In this document: positions 38,412 through 47,087 of the stretch, piece after piece
Layout: every line of letters begins with the position of its first letter
Numbering within the stretch: position 1 is the stretch's first letter
From: Amphibacillus sp052055485
GTDB taxonomy: Bacteria; Bacillota; Bacilli; Bacillales; Amphibacillaceae
Direction of reading: 5' to 3'
DNA: 64,000 nucleotides
Assembly: GCF_052055485.1 (NCBI RefSeq)
Contig: NZ_CP197171.1
Coordinates: 434,001 to 498,000, forward strand
Notes under the pieces: generated by a model
What the model was told of the DNA's origin: nothing
The model's input: only the letters and a program-made list of their open reading frames with translations
Database searches by the model: none
Program-made: the position numbers and the translations under genes

Positions 38412-39329
38412 TAATTGGATTATTTTTGAAGTTTTGGTATAAAACACTTGACTAATTTTTCTCTATTTACCGATATTATTTACTCCATTCAATCTTTAGT
38501 GTAGCTGTAAATTTAGAAGACTAAAAATTGTAAATATGTTTTATTCACCCAAATTATTCATAGTTTATCACAGATAACCGTCCGTAAAACTCGGAGCAAC
38601 AACGAGTTTCAATGGGGCGATATGCATGACCTACATCCTGTAGGCCCAACTCCCACTGATTGATGTTTCGCTTTATGGTGATTACTATTCTAACAGTAAC
38701 GCTTGATTATATTCGAGTAGAGTATAATCGTATCAATTTGGTTCAAATTATTTTGTAAGGATATGAATGGAAGTTAATCCTATCGCTTTAATCCCAAATT
38801 GATCTTGAAAGGACACAACGAGTAGGTACTAATCATGCCAGTTACGTTAATCAAACTAAAAAATATAACGATCTAGATTATTCCTACCATAAGGAACATC
38901 ACCTAAAAGAATTAAAGCACTCATTCCTACGATGTAGTTGATTCGTAGCCTTCCTTAATATAATTATCCGTTTGTTCGGAGCCATTTTCGGGTATGACTT
39001 TAACTAATCTAAATAAATTAAAAATACTTTGACTAAGTGGAGCTTTCAACTCGTACGTTCCCGTCAAAGTTTGCGTATCTTCAGATGACTATACCTAGCA
39101 TTCATTCACCTTTTGAATGAATGCTAAAAAGTCAACCCGCTTGTTAGGAGAAGCTATTGACTTGTTTCAATGATGTATCATGAATAACGCAGAATTTAGT
39201 ATCATTCAACCAGCTATAAGCCTTCACTTTTACCCAGTTAAAAACAATACAATTAACGGTAAAACTTTGATTAAATAGGATTCATCATCCACTGCCTTTA
39301 GATTGGCTTCTGGCTAATTACAATAAAAA
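38412..39329. other. long intergenic region with repeat copy B
   Basis: About 920 bp. Copy B of the dispersed repeat lies at 38564-38676. Elsewhere only broken frames are seen; one of about 49 codons (about 38800-38945, without a start) might be a decayed gene, but I recognise no family. No RNA gene is apparent. Confidence 0.5.
38564..38676 (-). repeat. dispersed intergenic repeat, near-full copy B
   Basis: 113 bp whose reverse complement matches 18891-19016 at roughly 90 % over the shared part, from the CGAAACWTCAATCAGTGGGA end to the TTTACGGACGGTTATCTGTG end. Relative to copy A it lacks 13 bp comprising GATGTTTGCGGTTACT-like sequence, so most of module M2 is absent here. Confidence 0.85.
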
Positions 39330-40214
39330 GTGTTTAAATTGAACTACCCATGTTATGATGATAAAGTCTATCAGAGCGTTACAATTTATGGGGTACTCTT
39401 AAAAAACTCAAGCCGTAGCTTGAGTTTAGCAAAAGGAGGAAACATCATCGCACTCCAAGATGTTTTTAGAGAAATTAATCAAAATTATGAAAAATTATCG
39501 GAAACTGAACAAGAAGTTATTGATTTTATTCTTAATTATAAAGATATAGAAAACTTAAAATTAAAACATATCACGGAACATCTTTATGTATCAAATGCTA
39601 CAGTGGTTCGTGCCTGTAAAAAATTAAACTTTGCCACATTCAACGAACTAAAATTTTCCTTCATCAGAACAAAGGAAGATAAATTAACTCAGGAACACTT
39701 ATCTTCTGATTATTCTGATATTATTGAGGGTATAAAAATAGACACTTTGACAACACTAGATTTGATAGAAGAAAAAGATATTGATCAAGTCTGTGATTGC
39801 CTCATCAATGCACGTAGAATTTTCTGTATAGGAACAGGTTCAAGCTCTCAAGTAGCATCAGATTTTAACAGGAAACTTAAACTGATTGATCTATGGTCAA
39901 ATGATTACTTGGATAAGTTCTCTATCGAGCGTGTTCCACAGATTGTTACTGACCAAGATCTTATAATCGTCTTTTCATTGAGTGGACAGGTAAAGGATGT
40001 AAACGAAGTGATCATCAGATCAAAGCATTCCGGTGCTAAAGTTATTGCTGTTACAGGAATGTCGTCAAATCAACTCAAGTCTATCAGTGATTATTCCTTA
40101 CAAGTCTATAATAGCCCGAGCAAACGAAAAAAATTACAATCAAGATTAATGCTCTATGTTGTAAGCACAGTGATTTATGAAAAATTAATTATGAAAATAT
40201 CGAAAAATACCTAA
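39330..40214 (+). CDS. RpiR/MurR-family sugar-phosphate regulator
   Basis: Up to 294 residues. The N-terminal HTH_6 domain (YVSNATVVRACKKLNFATFN) is followed by a SIS domain (FCIGTGSSSQVASDF, IIVFSLSGQVKDVNEVI), which usually binds a phosphosugar. The start is uncertain: GTG 39330 is the first conventional start but has no ribosome binding site, whereas a strong AAAGGAGGA at 39432-39440 sits just before in-frame ATC codons at 39444 and 39447. The first 38 codons look non-coding. It lies directly upstream of the PTS operon on the same strand and should regulate it. Confidence 0.85.
   Translation: MFKLNYPCYDDKVYQSVTIYGVLLKNSSRSLSLAKGGNIIALQDVFREINQNYEKLSETEQEVIDFILNYKDIENLKLKHITEHLYVSNATVVRACKKLNFATFNELKFSFIRTKEDKLTQEHLSSDYSDIIEGIKIDTLTTLDLIEEKDIDQVCDCLINARRIFCIGTGSSSQVASDFNRKLKLIDLWSNDYLDKFSIERVPQIVTDQDLIIVFSLSGQVKDVNEVIIRSKHSGAKVIAVTGMSSNQLKSISDYSLQVYNSPSKRKKLQSRLMLYVVSTVIYEKLIMKISKNT
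39404..39427 (+). promoter_or_regulatory. hairpin before the rpiR ribosome binding site
   Basis: AAACTCAAGC pairs perfectly with GCTTGAGTTT around the loop CGTA, 4 bp upstream of AAAGGAGGA. It is either an operator for the SIS regulator or an RNA structure controlling translation. Confidence 0.5.
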
Positions 40215-40249
40215 TTATTGAGTAAAAAAGTACTTAAATGGGTATTTTT
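40203..40249 (+). terminator. terminator/attenuator between rpiR and the PTS gene
   Basis: AAAAATACC (40203-40211) pairs with GGTATTTTT (40241-40249) and a T run follows, so transcription from rpiR should largely stop before the PTS operon. An AAGTACTT palindrome lies in the loop. Confidence 0.65.
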
Positions 40250-40347
40250 TTTAACAACAGAACCTTTTACCTAAAAACCGAGGATTACGGGGGTAAACTG
40301 TTATATTAATCATTAATGACAAATATGAAGGGAGCTTGGACAAGCAA

Positions 40348-42012
40348 ATGAAAGAAAAGAATAAAGTATTATTAGCTTTTGAGCAGTTTGGACGGGTGCT
40401 ACTCTTACCTGTTTCTATTTTGCCAGGGGCAGGTATCATCAAAGGAATAGGCGCAGCCTTTACAAATGCGACCACATTAGAAATGTATCCGTTTTTACAA
40501 AATAGTGTTTTTCAATTTCTTATGAACTTATTCGTAACATTAGGTGATGTTGTCTTTGACAATTTACATGTTTTATTTGCAATAGGAGTTGCTGTAGGTT
40601 TAGCTAAAACAGAAAAAGGCTCCGCAGCACTATCAGGTTTCGTTGGTTTTATTGTGTTGCATATGGTTTTGAACTTCTTACTTACTGAAACAGGAATGCT
40701 CGTTGTGACTGAAGGTATGACAGGAGAAGAGAGTAGTTTAGCTTTAGCACAAAGTATGCAAACATCAGTCTTAGGGATTCAAACAATGGACTTGAATGTT
40801 TTTGGAGGAATTATTACAGGACTAGTCGTTTATTGGGTACACAAAAAAGCCCTCAAAGTGAGAGTTCCGCAAGTTTTGTCTTTCTTTAGCGGTTCACGAT
40901 TAGTCCCTCTCGTTACCATTCCAGCTATGGCAATTGTAGCCTCAGGGCTCTTTATTATTTGGCCATATGTTCAACAAGGGATTGTCAGTTTCTCTGAGGC
41001 TATTGTTAGATCAGGTTACGGCGGTACTTTCTTGTACTCAGTCCTTGAACGATCATTGCTGCCATTTGGGTTGCATCATGGATTAAATTTACCTGTGTTA
41101 ACAACAGACTTAGGCGGCGCATGGTTGATCGATGGACAAAGAATTGGTGGAACAATCAATGCTTATATGGCTTCTTTATCTAGCCCAGATATTTCAGTTA
41201 TTGATCCAACCATTACTCGCTTTAATGCTGGGAAATTTGTATACTTTATGTTTGGTTTACCGGCTGCTGCACTTGCGATGTATAGAACAAGTAAACCAGA
41301 GAATCGAAAGGCTGTTGGTTCACTCTTATTTGCTGCGGCGGCCACATCATTTATCACTGGGATTACGGAACCAATTGAATTTACATTCCTTTTTGCTGCA
41401 CCACTCCTTTATGGTGTACACGCCGTACTTGCAGGTGTATTCTCTGTTGTCGCCCAATTTTTCGGTGCAGCGGTTATGGCGCCAATGGGACACGGTTTGA
41501 TTAACCTTACGATCTATGGTGTGATTCAAGGATTTAAGACAAATTGGTATATGATTTTCCTTGTAGGTATTCCGTGTGCGATCGTATACTACTTTATTTT
41601 TAAATTCCTTATTGTAAAATTCGATTTTGCTACCCCTGGTCGTGGTAATGAAGAAGATATTAAGTTATCTAACCGCAAAGATGTTGAGCAAAAATATCAA
41701 TCAGATGAAACAGACGGTAAAGAAGATAGCAAAAATAGCAAAAATCAAACAGATACACACCGTCAAGCCATGGCATTGATTAAGGCACACGGTGGGCGTA
41801 ACAATATTGAAGAAGTAGATGCTTGTGTCACTCGATTAAGAATTAATGTTAAAGATAAATCGATTGTCCAATCTGATGTTATAAAAAATGAGTTGAATGC
41901 CATGGGATTTGTAGAATCAGGCATGCAAATGCAATCCATTTATGGTGGACAAGCTGCCATATTAAAAAATGAAATATTAGAGATTTTCGAAAAGGAGAAT
42001 GATGAAGATTAA
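40348..42012 (+). CDS. PTS EIICB transporter, glucose family
   Basis: 554 residues from ATG 40348; a TTG at 40336 is too close to the GGGAG site. The EIIC domain (about 1-400, ten or so helices) has LLPVSILPGAGIIKGIG, PFGLHHGLN and GITEPIEFTFLFAAPLLYG. A hydrophilic linker (about 430-470) leads to an EIIB domain with the phospho-Cys in VDACVTRLRINV. No EIIA is fused, so it must borrow a general glucose-type EIIA. It is closest in layout to MalX/NagE-type permeases; substrate unknown. It overlaps the HAD gene by 14 bp. Confidence 0.88.
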   Translation: MKEKNKVLLAFEQFGRVLLLPVSILPGAGIIKGIGAAFTNATTLEMYPFLQNSVFQFLMNLFVTLGDVVFDNLHVLFAIGVAVGLAKTEKGSAALSGFVGFIVLHMVLNFLLTETGMLVVTEGMTGEESSLALAQSMQTSVLGIQTMDLNVFGGIITGLVVYWVHKKALKVRVPQVLSFFSGSRLVPLVTIPAMAIVASGLFIIWPYVQQGIVSFSEAIVRSGYGGTFLYSVLERSLLPFGLHHGLNLPVLTTDLGGAWLIDGQRIGGTINAYMASLSSPDISVIDPTITRFNAGKFVYFMFGLPAAALAMYRTSKPENRKAVGSLLFAAAATSFITGITEPIEFTFLFAAPLLYGVHAVLAGVFSVVAQFFGAAVMAPMGHGLINLTIYGVIQGFKTNWYMIFLVGIPCAIVYYFIFKFLIVKFDFATPGRGNEEDIKLSNRKDVEQKYQSDETDGKEDSKNSKNQTDTHRQAMALIKAHGGRNNIEEVDACVTRLRINVKDKSIVQSDVIKNELNAMGFVESGMQMQSIYGGQAAILKNEILEIFEKENDED

Positions 42013-42787
42013 ACGAGATTTAATGATGATTGATATAGATGGTACCTTTGTTTTTAACTCTTCTGAGGTTGCAAAAAAAGATCTAGAAGCCTTTAATGAA
42101 GCCAAAGATCACTGTTCAATGGCGATTGCTACCGGGCGATCAGTAAAGGAAATTGAATTCATTGAGCAAGAAAATAATATTACTTTAGATTATAAGATAG
42201 GATTTAATGGGGCATTGATTGTCGACACTCATGGAGAAATCATTTATGATAGACCTATCATTCATGAAACACTAGTCGAGTTGATCGATTATTTAGCAGA
42301 ACAGCAAATTATTTTTGATAGTTTAGATGGGAAGACCCGGTTTGGTAACTTTGCACATGAAGCACAAAATCAGCTTTTGGGACTTGAATATCTTTACTTA
42401 GAAGATCCTTATTCAATGGCCAAAAGTAAAAAGATTTATAAAGTCAATCTAAGACCTGATTCTTTTGAAAGTGCCAACAAAATAACTAGTGAATTAAAAG
42501 AGCGTTTCCCATCATTATCTATTTTTCAAGTGGGCAAAAAAAGAATTGAAATTTCGGCGGCTAACACATCCAAAGGGCTAAGCTTAATTAAAATAGCACC
42601 AAGTGATGGTGAAACAATTGCGATTGGCGATTCAGAAAATGATATCTCAATGTTTAAAGAGGCAAAAACCTCCTACTGTATGGAACATGCACCGGAGTAT
42701 GTTAGAGCATATGCCAATTATACAGTGCCGAGATTTCATGATGCGATTGATCATTTTTTACAGAGAAAGGAGCAAAAAGTGACTTGA
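41999..42787 (+). CDS. Cof-type HAD phosphatase
   Basis: 262 residues. HAD motif I is IDIDGTF (nucleophile Asp12, general acid Asp14), motif II AIATGRS, and motif IV AIGDSENDISMF. The large cap between motifs II and III fits the Cof/IIB subfamily that hydrolyses sugar phosphates. AAAGGAG precedes ATG 41999. It overlaps both the PTS gene (14 bp) and the GDPD gene (4 bp), so it probably dephosphorylates the imported sugar phosphate or a product of it (inference). Confidence 0.88.
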   Translation: MMKIKRDLMMIDIDGTFVFNSSEVAKKDLEAFNEAKDHCSMAIATGRSVKEIEFIEQENNITLDYKIGFNGALIVDTHGEIIYDRPIIHETLVELIDYLAEQQIIFDSLDGKTRFGNFAHEAQNQLLGLEYLYLEDPYSMAKSKKIYKVNLRPDSFESANKITSELKERFPSLSIFQVGKKRIEISAANTSKGLSLIKIAPSDGETIAIGDSENDISMFKEAKTSYCMEHAPEYVRAYANYTVPRFHDAIDHFLQRKEQKVT

Positions 42788-43653
42788 TTGGAAAATCAGA
42801 TTACCAAGCCATAAACAAATACCTTAATCAGCAAATAAGTGAAAAAAAGAAATTAATTGCCGTCCATCGCGGCAGCTCGGCGGGTAATATTATCGAAAAC
42901 ACCATTCCAGCCTATGTTGCTGCACTAAAAATGGGTGGAGATATTTTGGAAGCAGATGTGGTCCTAAGTAAAGATAGGGAAATGTTCCATTTTCATAGTG
43001 GTATGGAAAGGAAAAATTTTCAAAGAGATATCGATATCCAACAATATACATCAAATGAAATTGAACATTTAACTTACATTAATGACAATTTAGAAGAAAC
43101 GAATTACCCAGTAGAAAAACTTGAAGATACACTCAATTATTTTAAAGGAAAATGCCTGATCAATATTGATCGGGCATGGGACTTTTTCCCTGAGGTTTGT
43201 CAGCTTGTCGAAAAGACGGGGACAACTAAACAAATTATACTGAAAGGCCCTTTAAACCAACAGGTCATCTCATTCCTTCAAGAGAATCCAACTAAATTTA
43301 TGTTTATGCCTAAGGTAAGTACATTAGCTGAGTTGGATCAGGTCTTGGCGATTGATGGAATTAACATTGTTGCAGTAGAGATAAAGGCAGAGACGACAAA
43401 TAGTGATTTCTTTCAATCTGATAACATTATGAAAATAAAGGCTGAAAAACTTCTAGTATGGATTAATGCCTTGACAATGAATGATACCAAAAAACTGTTC
43501 GCAGGCTATGACGATAATTTATCAATTGTAAAAGCGGAGTCTGACGGCTGGGGGACGATTTTGAATAAAGGAGCAGATATTATTCAAACCGACTGGCCCA
43601 GCTTACTAAAAGACTATAGAGAAAAATGGTTAGAGGATCAGTGCAACAGTTAA
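42784..43653 (+). CDS. GDPD-like phosphodiesterase with a changed active site
   Basis: 289 residues from TTG 42784 (TTGA overlap with the HAD stop; GAAAGGAGC upstream). The TIM-barrel GDPD signature is recognisable: HRG at 28-30, ENT at 38-40 and EAD at 56-58, the usual metal-binding E-x-D. The conserved catalytic His-Asp pair is His71-Ser72 here (FHFHSGME). The end is IIQTDWPSLL, as in the family. No signal peptide, so it is cytoplasmic. Expected to split a glycerophosphodiester or a related phosphodiester, perhaps a PTS-imported phosphorylated compound. The Ser substitution makes a shifted substrate likely. Confidence 0.78.
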   Translation: MIGKSDYQAINKYLNQQISEKKKLIAVHRGSSAGNIIENTIPAYVAALKMGGDILEADVVLSKDREMFHFHSGMERKNFQRDIDIQQYTSNEIEHLTYINDNLEETNYPVEKLEDTLNYFKGKCLINIDRAWDFFPEVCQLVEKTGTTKQIILKGPLNQQVISFLQENPTKFMFMPKVSTLAELDQVLAIDGINIVAVEIKAETTNSDFFQSDNIMKIKAEKLLVWINALTMNDTKKLFAGYDDNLSIVKAESDGWGTILNKGADIIQTDWPSLLKDYREKWLEDQCNS

Positions 43654-43654
43654 T

Positions 43655-44347
43655 ATGTCTATTATAGATATCATTTTCAGATTAGTTCTATCGATCATAA
43701 TTTCTGCGTGTATTGGTATTGAAAGAGAATATAAAAATAGACCTGCTGGTTTTAGAACTCACATTTTAGTTTGTGTCGGTGCCACTATCATTGCCTTAAT
43801 TCAGCAACAGATCTCACTAGATGCGTTAGATTTTGCTATTGCCAATCCAGATTTTCAAGGTGTTGTGCGTTCCGATCAGGCTAGATTAGTTGCTCAAGTT
43901 GTCAGCGGCGTTGGTTTCTTGGGAGCAGGCACTATTATTATCAATAAGCGGTCTATTGTTGGACTAACTACAGCAGCAACAATTTGGACTGCAGCCTGCT
44001 TAGGCATTGCTGTTGGAATGGGGTATTACAGTATAGCCATTATTGGCACAATAGCTATTATGGTTGGATTAACAGTTATGAAAAAAATTCTAAACATACC
44101 CACTGAAAAGAAAATTGAAGTTAAATTTGTTCATAAAACTCAAACGAAGGAGTTTTTAAACCAGTACTTTCTTGAAAAAGAAATTACCATTAAAGATGTC
44201 GAATTCAATTTAGAAATTGATGGTGATAAGAAGGTATATACTAATGTATATACCATTGATCTCCCCAAGTTTTTAACGTATCAAGACATGATAGAAGAGA
44301 TTTCTGCTCATAAGAATGTCACAAATATAAAAATAATCAATGTCTAA
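43655..44347 (+). CDS. MgtC/SapB-family membrane protein
   Basis: 230 residues. Four to five helices in the first 145 residues carry the family signature IIISACIGIEREYKNRPAGF, RTHILVCVGATIIAL and GVGFLGAGTIIINK, and a C-terminal ACT-like cytosolic domain follows. MgtC of Salmonella modulates F-ATPase and phosphate/Mg2+ homeostasis; most homologues are uncharacterised. It starts one base after the GDPD stop with a poor ribosome binding site, so it is translationally coupled to the PTS operon, an unusual context for MgtC. Confidence 0.87.
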   Translation: MSIIDIIFRLVLSIIISACIGIEREYKNRPAGFRTHILVCVGATIIALIQQQISLDALDFAIANPDFQGVVRSDQARLVAQVVSGVGFLGAGTIIINKRSIVGLTTAATIWTAACLGIAVGMGYYSIAIIGTIAIMVGLTVMKKILNIPTEKKIEVKFVHKTQTKEFLNQYFLEKEITIKDVEFNLEIDGDKKVYTNVYTIDLPKFLTYQDMIEEISAHKNVTNIKIINV

Positions 44348-44843
44348 GAGCACGTTGGAACTGACTGCTCTAAAAGGGAGGCTGCGATCCTTCCTGTGTT
44401 TGGCATAGACTTTTACATGTGCAGCTATATTCCACCATTTTTCAAGATAGACAAGTGTTTGATAATATTAGGGATGCAGGCTAATACTGGGGGAGATTGT
44501 CCACATCTCAAGGGGCGGCGTTTTTTTCTGATAAATTAACTAGCTATAAGTCCCCGCCCCCTCAAATTTAACGGATACTACATTCGTATTTTAAGCACAT
44601 ATCCATACGTTTTATAACGTAACCCGATTCATTTCAAGGACTTCTCTTCTATCACTTCTTTAAGCGCTAATAGTGACTTTGATGGCGTGAGAACCGCAAA
44701 TAATATTTTGGGTGCTAAGTAATCAATAGCACAGTTCTACATATGTTCAGTCAAACAAATAATCGTAAACCCCTTGTCCCTATTCTTATCATTACATAAC
44801 CAATAAGCTCATACCTTTCAACCCCAGTAGTTAAAAGCCTATT
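44348..44843. other. intergenic region between converging genes, no gene seen
   Basis: About 500 bp. The only clear structure is a GC-rich hairpin, GGGGCGG (44512-44518) with CCGCCCC (44554-44560), enclosing a T run; it may terminate the PTS operon. No coding frame is credible. Confidence 0.5.
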
Positions 44844-45563
44844 TTATAATGCTGGAGGAGCAACAGCTTTTTTAGGATCACTTTCAGCTAAGTATTTATA
44901 AACAGCAGCAATAGCTACCTCCTTGTCATCTCCTAAACAAATCAAATGTTTTGAATCTGCATAGTAAATGACATCAATATCAACAGGTATTTCCTTAGCT
45001 AAATAGTGTGTCGATTGGTAAGGTACTAGGCCGTCCTTTATTCCCTGCAAGACTAAAACAGGACATGATATATCTTTAAGTACTGGACGCGTAACTGCCA
45101 TGCACTTAGCAAATTCAACATAAGCACGGGCAGGAATTAATCCCTTTTTATGTTTAAGATTTTTATAAGTCAAATTCTCTTCAATTTCTCCAAATACTCG
45201 ATCTTTAAGCAGTTGTCTTGCTTCACTAGTTAACTTGATTAAATTTAAGTATTTCCGCGAAGGTGAGAGCATGACTAATCGATCAACTTGATGCTTTGCC
45301 GCTAGTGATGCCGCAATCATCCCTCCCATTGAAAAACCAATGACATAAACTGTATCAACTTGATCTGCTAGTTCTTGATAAGCTCTTTCAGCCGCTTCTA
45401 ACCAATCCTTGTGAGTAACATGGTCTAACGCTAAGTCAATGCCATGTCCCGGTAAGGTAGGGACATGAATCAACCAATCTGTTTCTTCTTGTAAAAATGT
45501 AGTCAACGGCTCAATTTCATATGGACCACCGGTGAATCCATGGATACATAAACATCCAATCAT
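44844..45563 (-). CDS. carboxylesterase, Est30-like
   Basis: 239 residues of an alpha/beta hydrolase. HGFTGGPYEI near the N terminus, nucleophile elbow GFSMGG (near 91-96), Asp in GIKDGLVPY and His in DSKHLICLG match the Geobacillus Est30/YvaK monoacylglycerol-lipase-like carboxylesterases. Cytoplasmic, acting on short acyl esters. Monocistronic on the minus strand, 70 bp after yppG's terminator. Confidence 0.85.
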   Translation of the reverse strand: MIGCLCIHGFTGGPYEIEPLTTFLQEETDWLIHVPTLPGHGIDLALDHVTHKDWLEAAERAYQELADQVDTVYVIGFSMGGMIAASLAAKHQVDRLVMLSPSRKYLNLIKLTSEARQLLKDRVFGEIEENLTYKNLKHKKGLIPARAYVEFAKCMAVTRPVLKDISCPVLVLQGIKDGLVPYQSTHYLAKEIPVDIDVIYYADSKHLICLGDDKEVAIAAVYKYLAESDPKKAVAPPAL

Positions 45564-45594
45564 TCATTATCATCCTTTTTGCTTTGTTCATTAA

Positions 45595-45634
45595 TAAGTA
45601 ATAGTCTTGCCAGTATTGGCAAGACTATTACTTA
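45595..45634 (-). terminator. terminator overlapping the yppG-like stop codon
   Basis: A perfect 18-bp stem with a GTAT loop (arms 45595-45612 and 45617-45634). The stop codon at 45632 is within the arm. Confidence 0.85.
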
Positions 45635-45988
45635 ATTCCCTTTAAAAAAAGATCCAATCCCTTTCACAATAGGAGAAAATTGCTGATACGTATTTCCGAC
45701 TTGACCTGCCGTATTAAGAATTTTATCAAAATCAAATTGACCTTCATCATCTTGAAAATATCCCATGATACCCTTAGTCAGTGATTTCTGCTCTGTCCCC
45801 GTTCCTTGATAAGGCGGTTGCCAATTTCCTTGCTGAAAAGGCATGTTTGTATATGGGGGTGGGTAGGGTTGATGGTTCATATGTGAATGTGACTGAGGTG
45901 GAAAACCGTTTGGCTGAAAAGGTTGTTGGTATGGATGATAATACGGCGCATGATTATTAGGTTGAGAAAAGAATCGATTTGGTCGCAT
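45632..45988 (-). CDS. YppG-like protein
   Basis: 118 residues from ATG 45988, with TTGGGGTG upstream; the frame extends 18 bp further without a better site. The first 70 residues are low in complexity and rich in Pro, Gln, Asn, His and Tyr (PNNHAPYYHPYQQPFQPNGF). The C-terminal part has FDFDKILNTAGQVGNTYQQF and FFKGN, typical of the YppG/spore-coat-like family. Function is unknown. Confidence 0.65.
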   Translation of the reverse strand: MRPNRFFSQPNNHAPYYHPYQQPFQPNGFPPQSHSHMNHQPYPPPYTNMPFQQGNWQPPYQGTGTEQKSLTKGIMGYFQDDEGQFDFDKILNTAGQVGNTYQQFSPIVKGIGSFFKGN

Positions 45989-46061
45989 AAAAACACCCCA
46001 ATTCAATAATCTGAGTTAGATTATCATATGTTGGATTTGATCGATTCGTTCATGCTTAAGC

Positions 46062-46301
46062 TCATTCTTTCTTAATTAATCGTTTGATTTTTTCTTTTTG
46101 AAAGCCTAAAATAGCCTTATCTTTTACAAATAGAGCAGGAGCAGAATATATATTTCGAGCCTGAAGCTCTTTCAAATAAGCTCTATTTTGACTGATATTC
46201 CTTTCTTCATAATCCACTGATAACTCATTCAAAAAACGAATAATCTTATCAGACTCATGACATTCATCACTCGTATACACAATGATTTTTCTCTCTACCA
46301 T
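46062..46301 (-). CDS. glutaredoxin-like protein with a single active-site Cys
   Basis: 79 residues with a thioredoxin fold: IIVYTSDECHESDKIIRFL, then YEERNISQNRAYLKEL and SAPALFV (the conserved cis-Pro). The usual CxxC is CHES here, so only the first Cys remains and the protein must act by a monothiol mechanism or as a binding protein. Similar to YtnI/NrdH-like small glutaredoxins. ATG at 46301. Confidence 0.75.
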   Translation of the reverse strand: MVERKIIVYTSDECHESDKIIRFLNELSVDYEERNISQNRAYLKELQARNIYSAPALFVKDKAILGFQKEKIKRLIKKE

Positions 46302-47035
46302 AATTAATGTTCCCCTTTCTCTCTATGGTGACTATGCTTAGGTCAGCTGTTTAAAATTATTTGGGTAAATTAGATTAAGCCTGCAGGCTGTAGTATATAT
46401 GCAGACTTAGATTCTGAAATTGTACTTCAAAATAAGCAAAATACTTATTCTTCGGCTATCTAACAATGTAAGCTTTTATCAGTAACCGTTTAAGTAAATT
46501 TAGCCATTTTTCCACACGGATGTGGTGAATTTCGATGTTCTCATAACTCACTTCAGTAGGGCAGACCCGCGGGAAGGTAAAGATCTTTAGTGCGATAATA
46601 AGCTGAATTTTTCTAAAACGGCGACTCGATACAACACAGTGAAATAACGCTATGGGGTATTTCTGATTATTTGTCCAGTCAAAAACTCTGGGACACAACG
46701 CAACCCTTTTAGTCTACGTATCCTTTTACCCCCACTAAATGCTTGTGAGGCGAGCATTTAACTGAATGACTTCTAAGTAAATCAAGCTTTAAATTCTAAT
46801 CATTCCTACACACGTTTTATGAATGTCTTCTTAAGTTCTCAAAAAGGAACAAACATCGTTTGAGTAGGCTTTTATTCCTATAATCTTTACTTAGTATATA
46901 CCCATTTCACACATGAATAAACGTTATTATAAAATAATATTGCAGCCTTTTTTGGTTACTCATGACAAGAGAGAAATTAGCCAATCTCTTTTGACTCATG
47001 AAAGATTGATTAATCAGACTTTTGATCAAATAAAA
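46302..47035. other. long intergenic region with a decayed repeat
   Basis: About 730 bp between the glutaredoxin-like and MarR genes. Module M1 of the dispersed repeat appears in degenerate form at 46377-46406. Two short frames (46456-46698 minus, 46913-47128 plus) have no family resemblance or ribosome binding site, and the second crosses the marR terminator. No gene is called. Confidence 0.5.
46377..46406 (+). repeat. dispersed intergenic repeat, degenerate module M1
   Basis: AAGCCTGCAGGCTGTAGTAT followed by ATATGCAGAC lines up with AGGCCTACAGGACGTAGGTC followed by ATGCAGATG in copy A (18920-18948). Confidence 0.5.
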
Positions 47036-47076
47036 AAATTCCTTTCTATTTTAGATCGATCATTAGAAAGGAATTT
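47036..47076 (-). terminator. marR terminator
   Basis: AAATTCCTTTCTA pairs perfectly with TAGAAAGGAATTT (13 bp) around a 15-base loop, 11 bp after the marR stop codon, with a T run on the minus strand. Confidence 0.85.
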
Positions 47077-47087
47077 ACTATTTATAT

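Noticed and set aside
46456..46698. 80-codon minus-strand frame
   Set aside because: No ribosome binding site, no domain, and the region is repeat-derived, decayed intergenic DNA.
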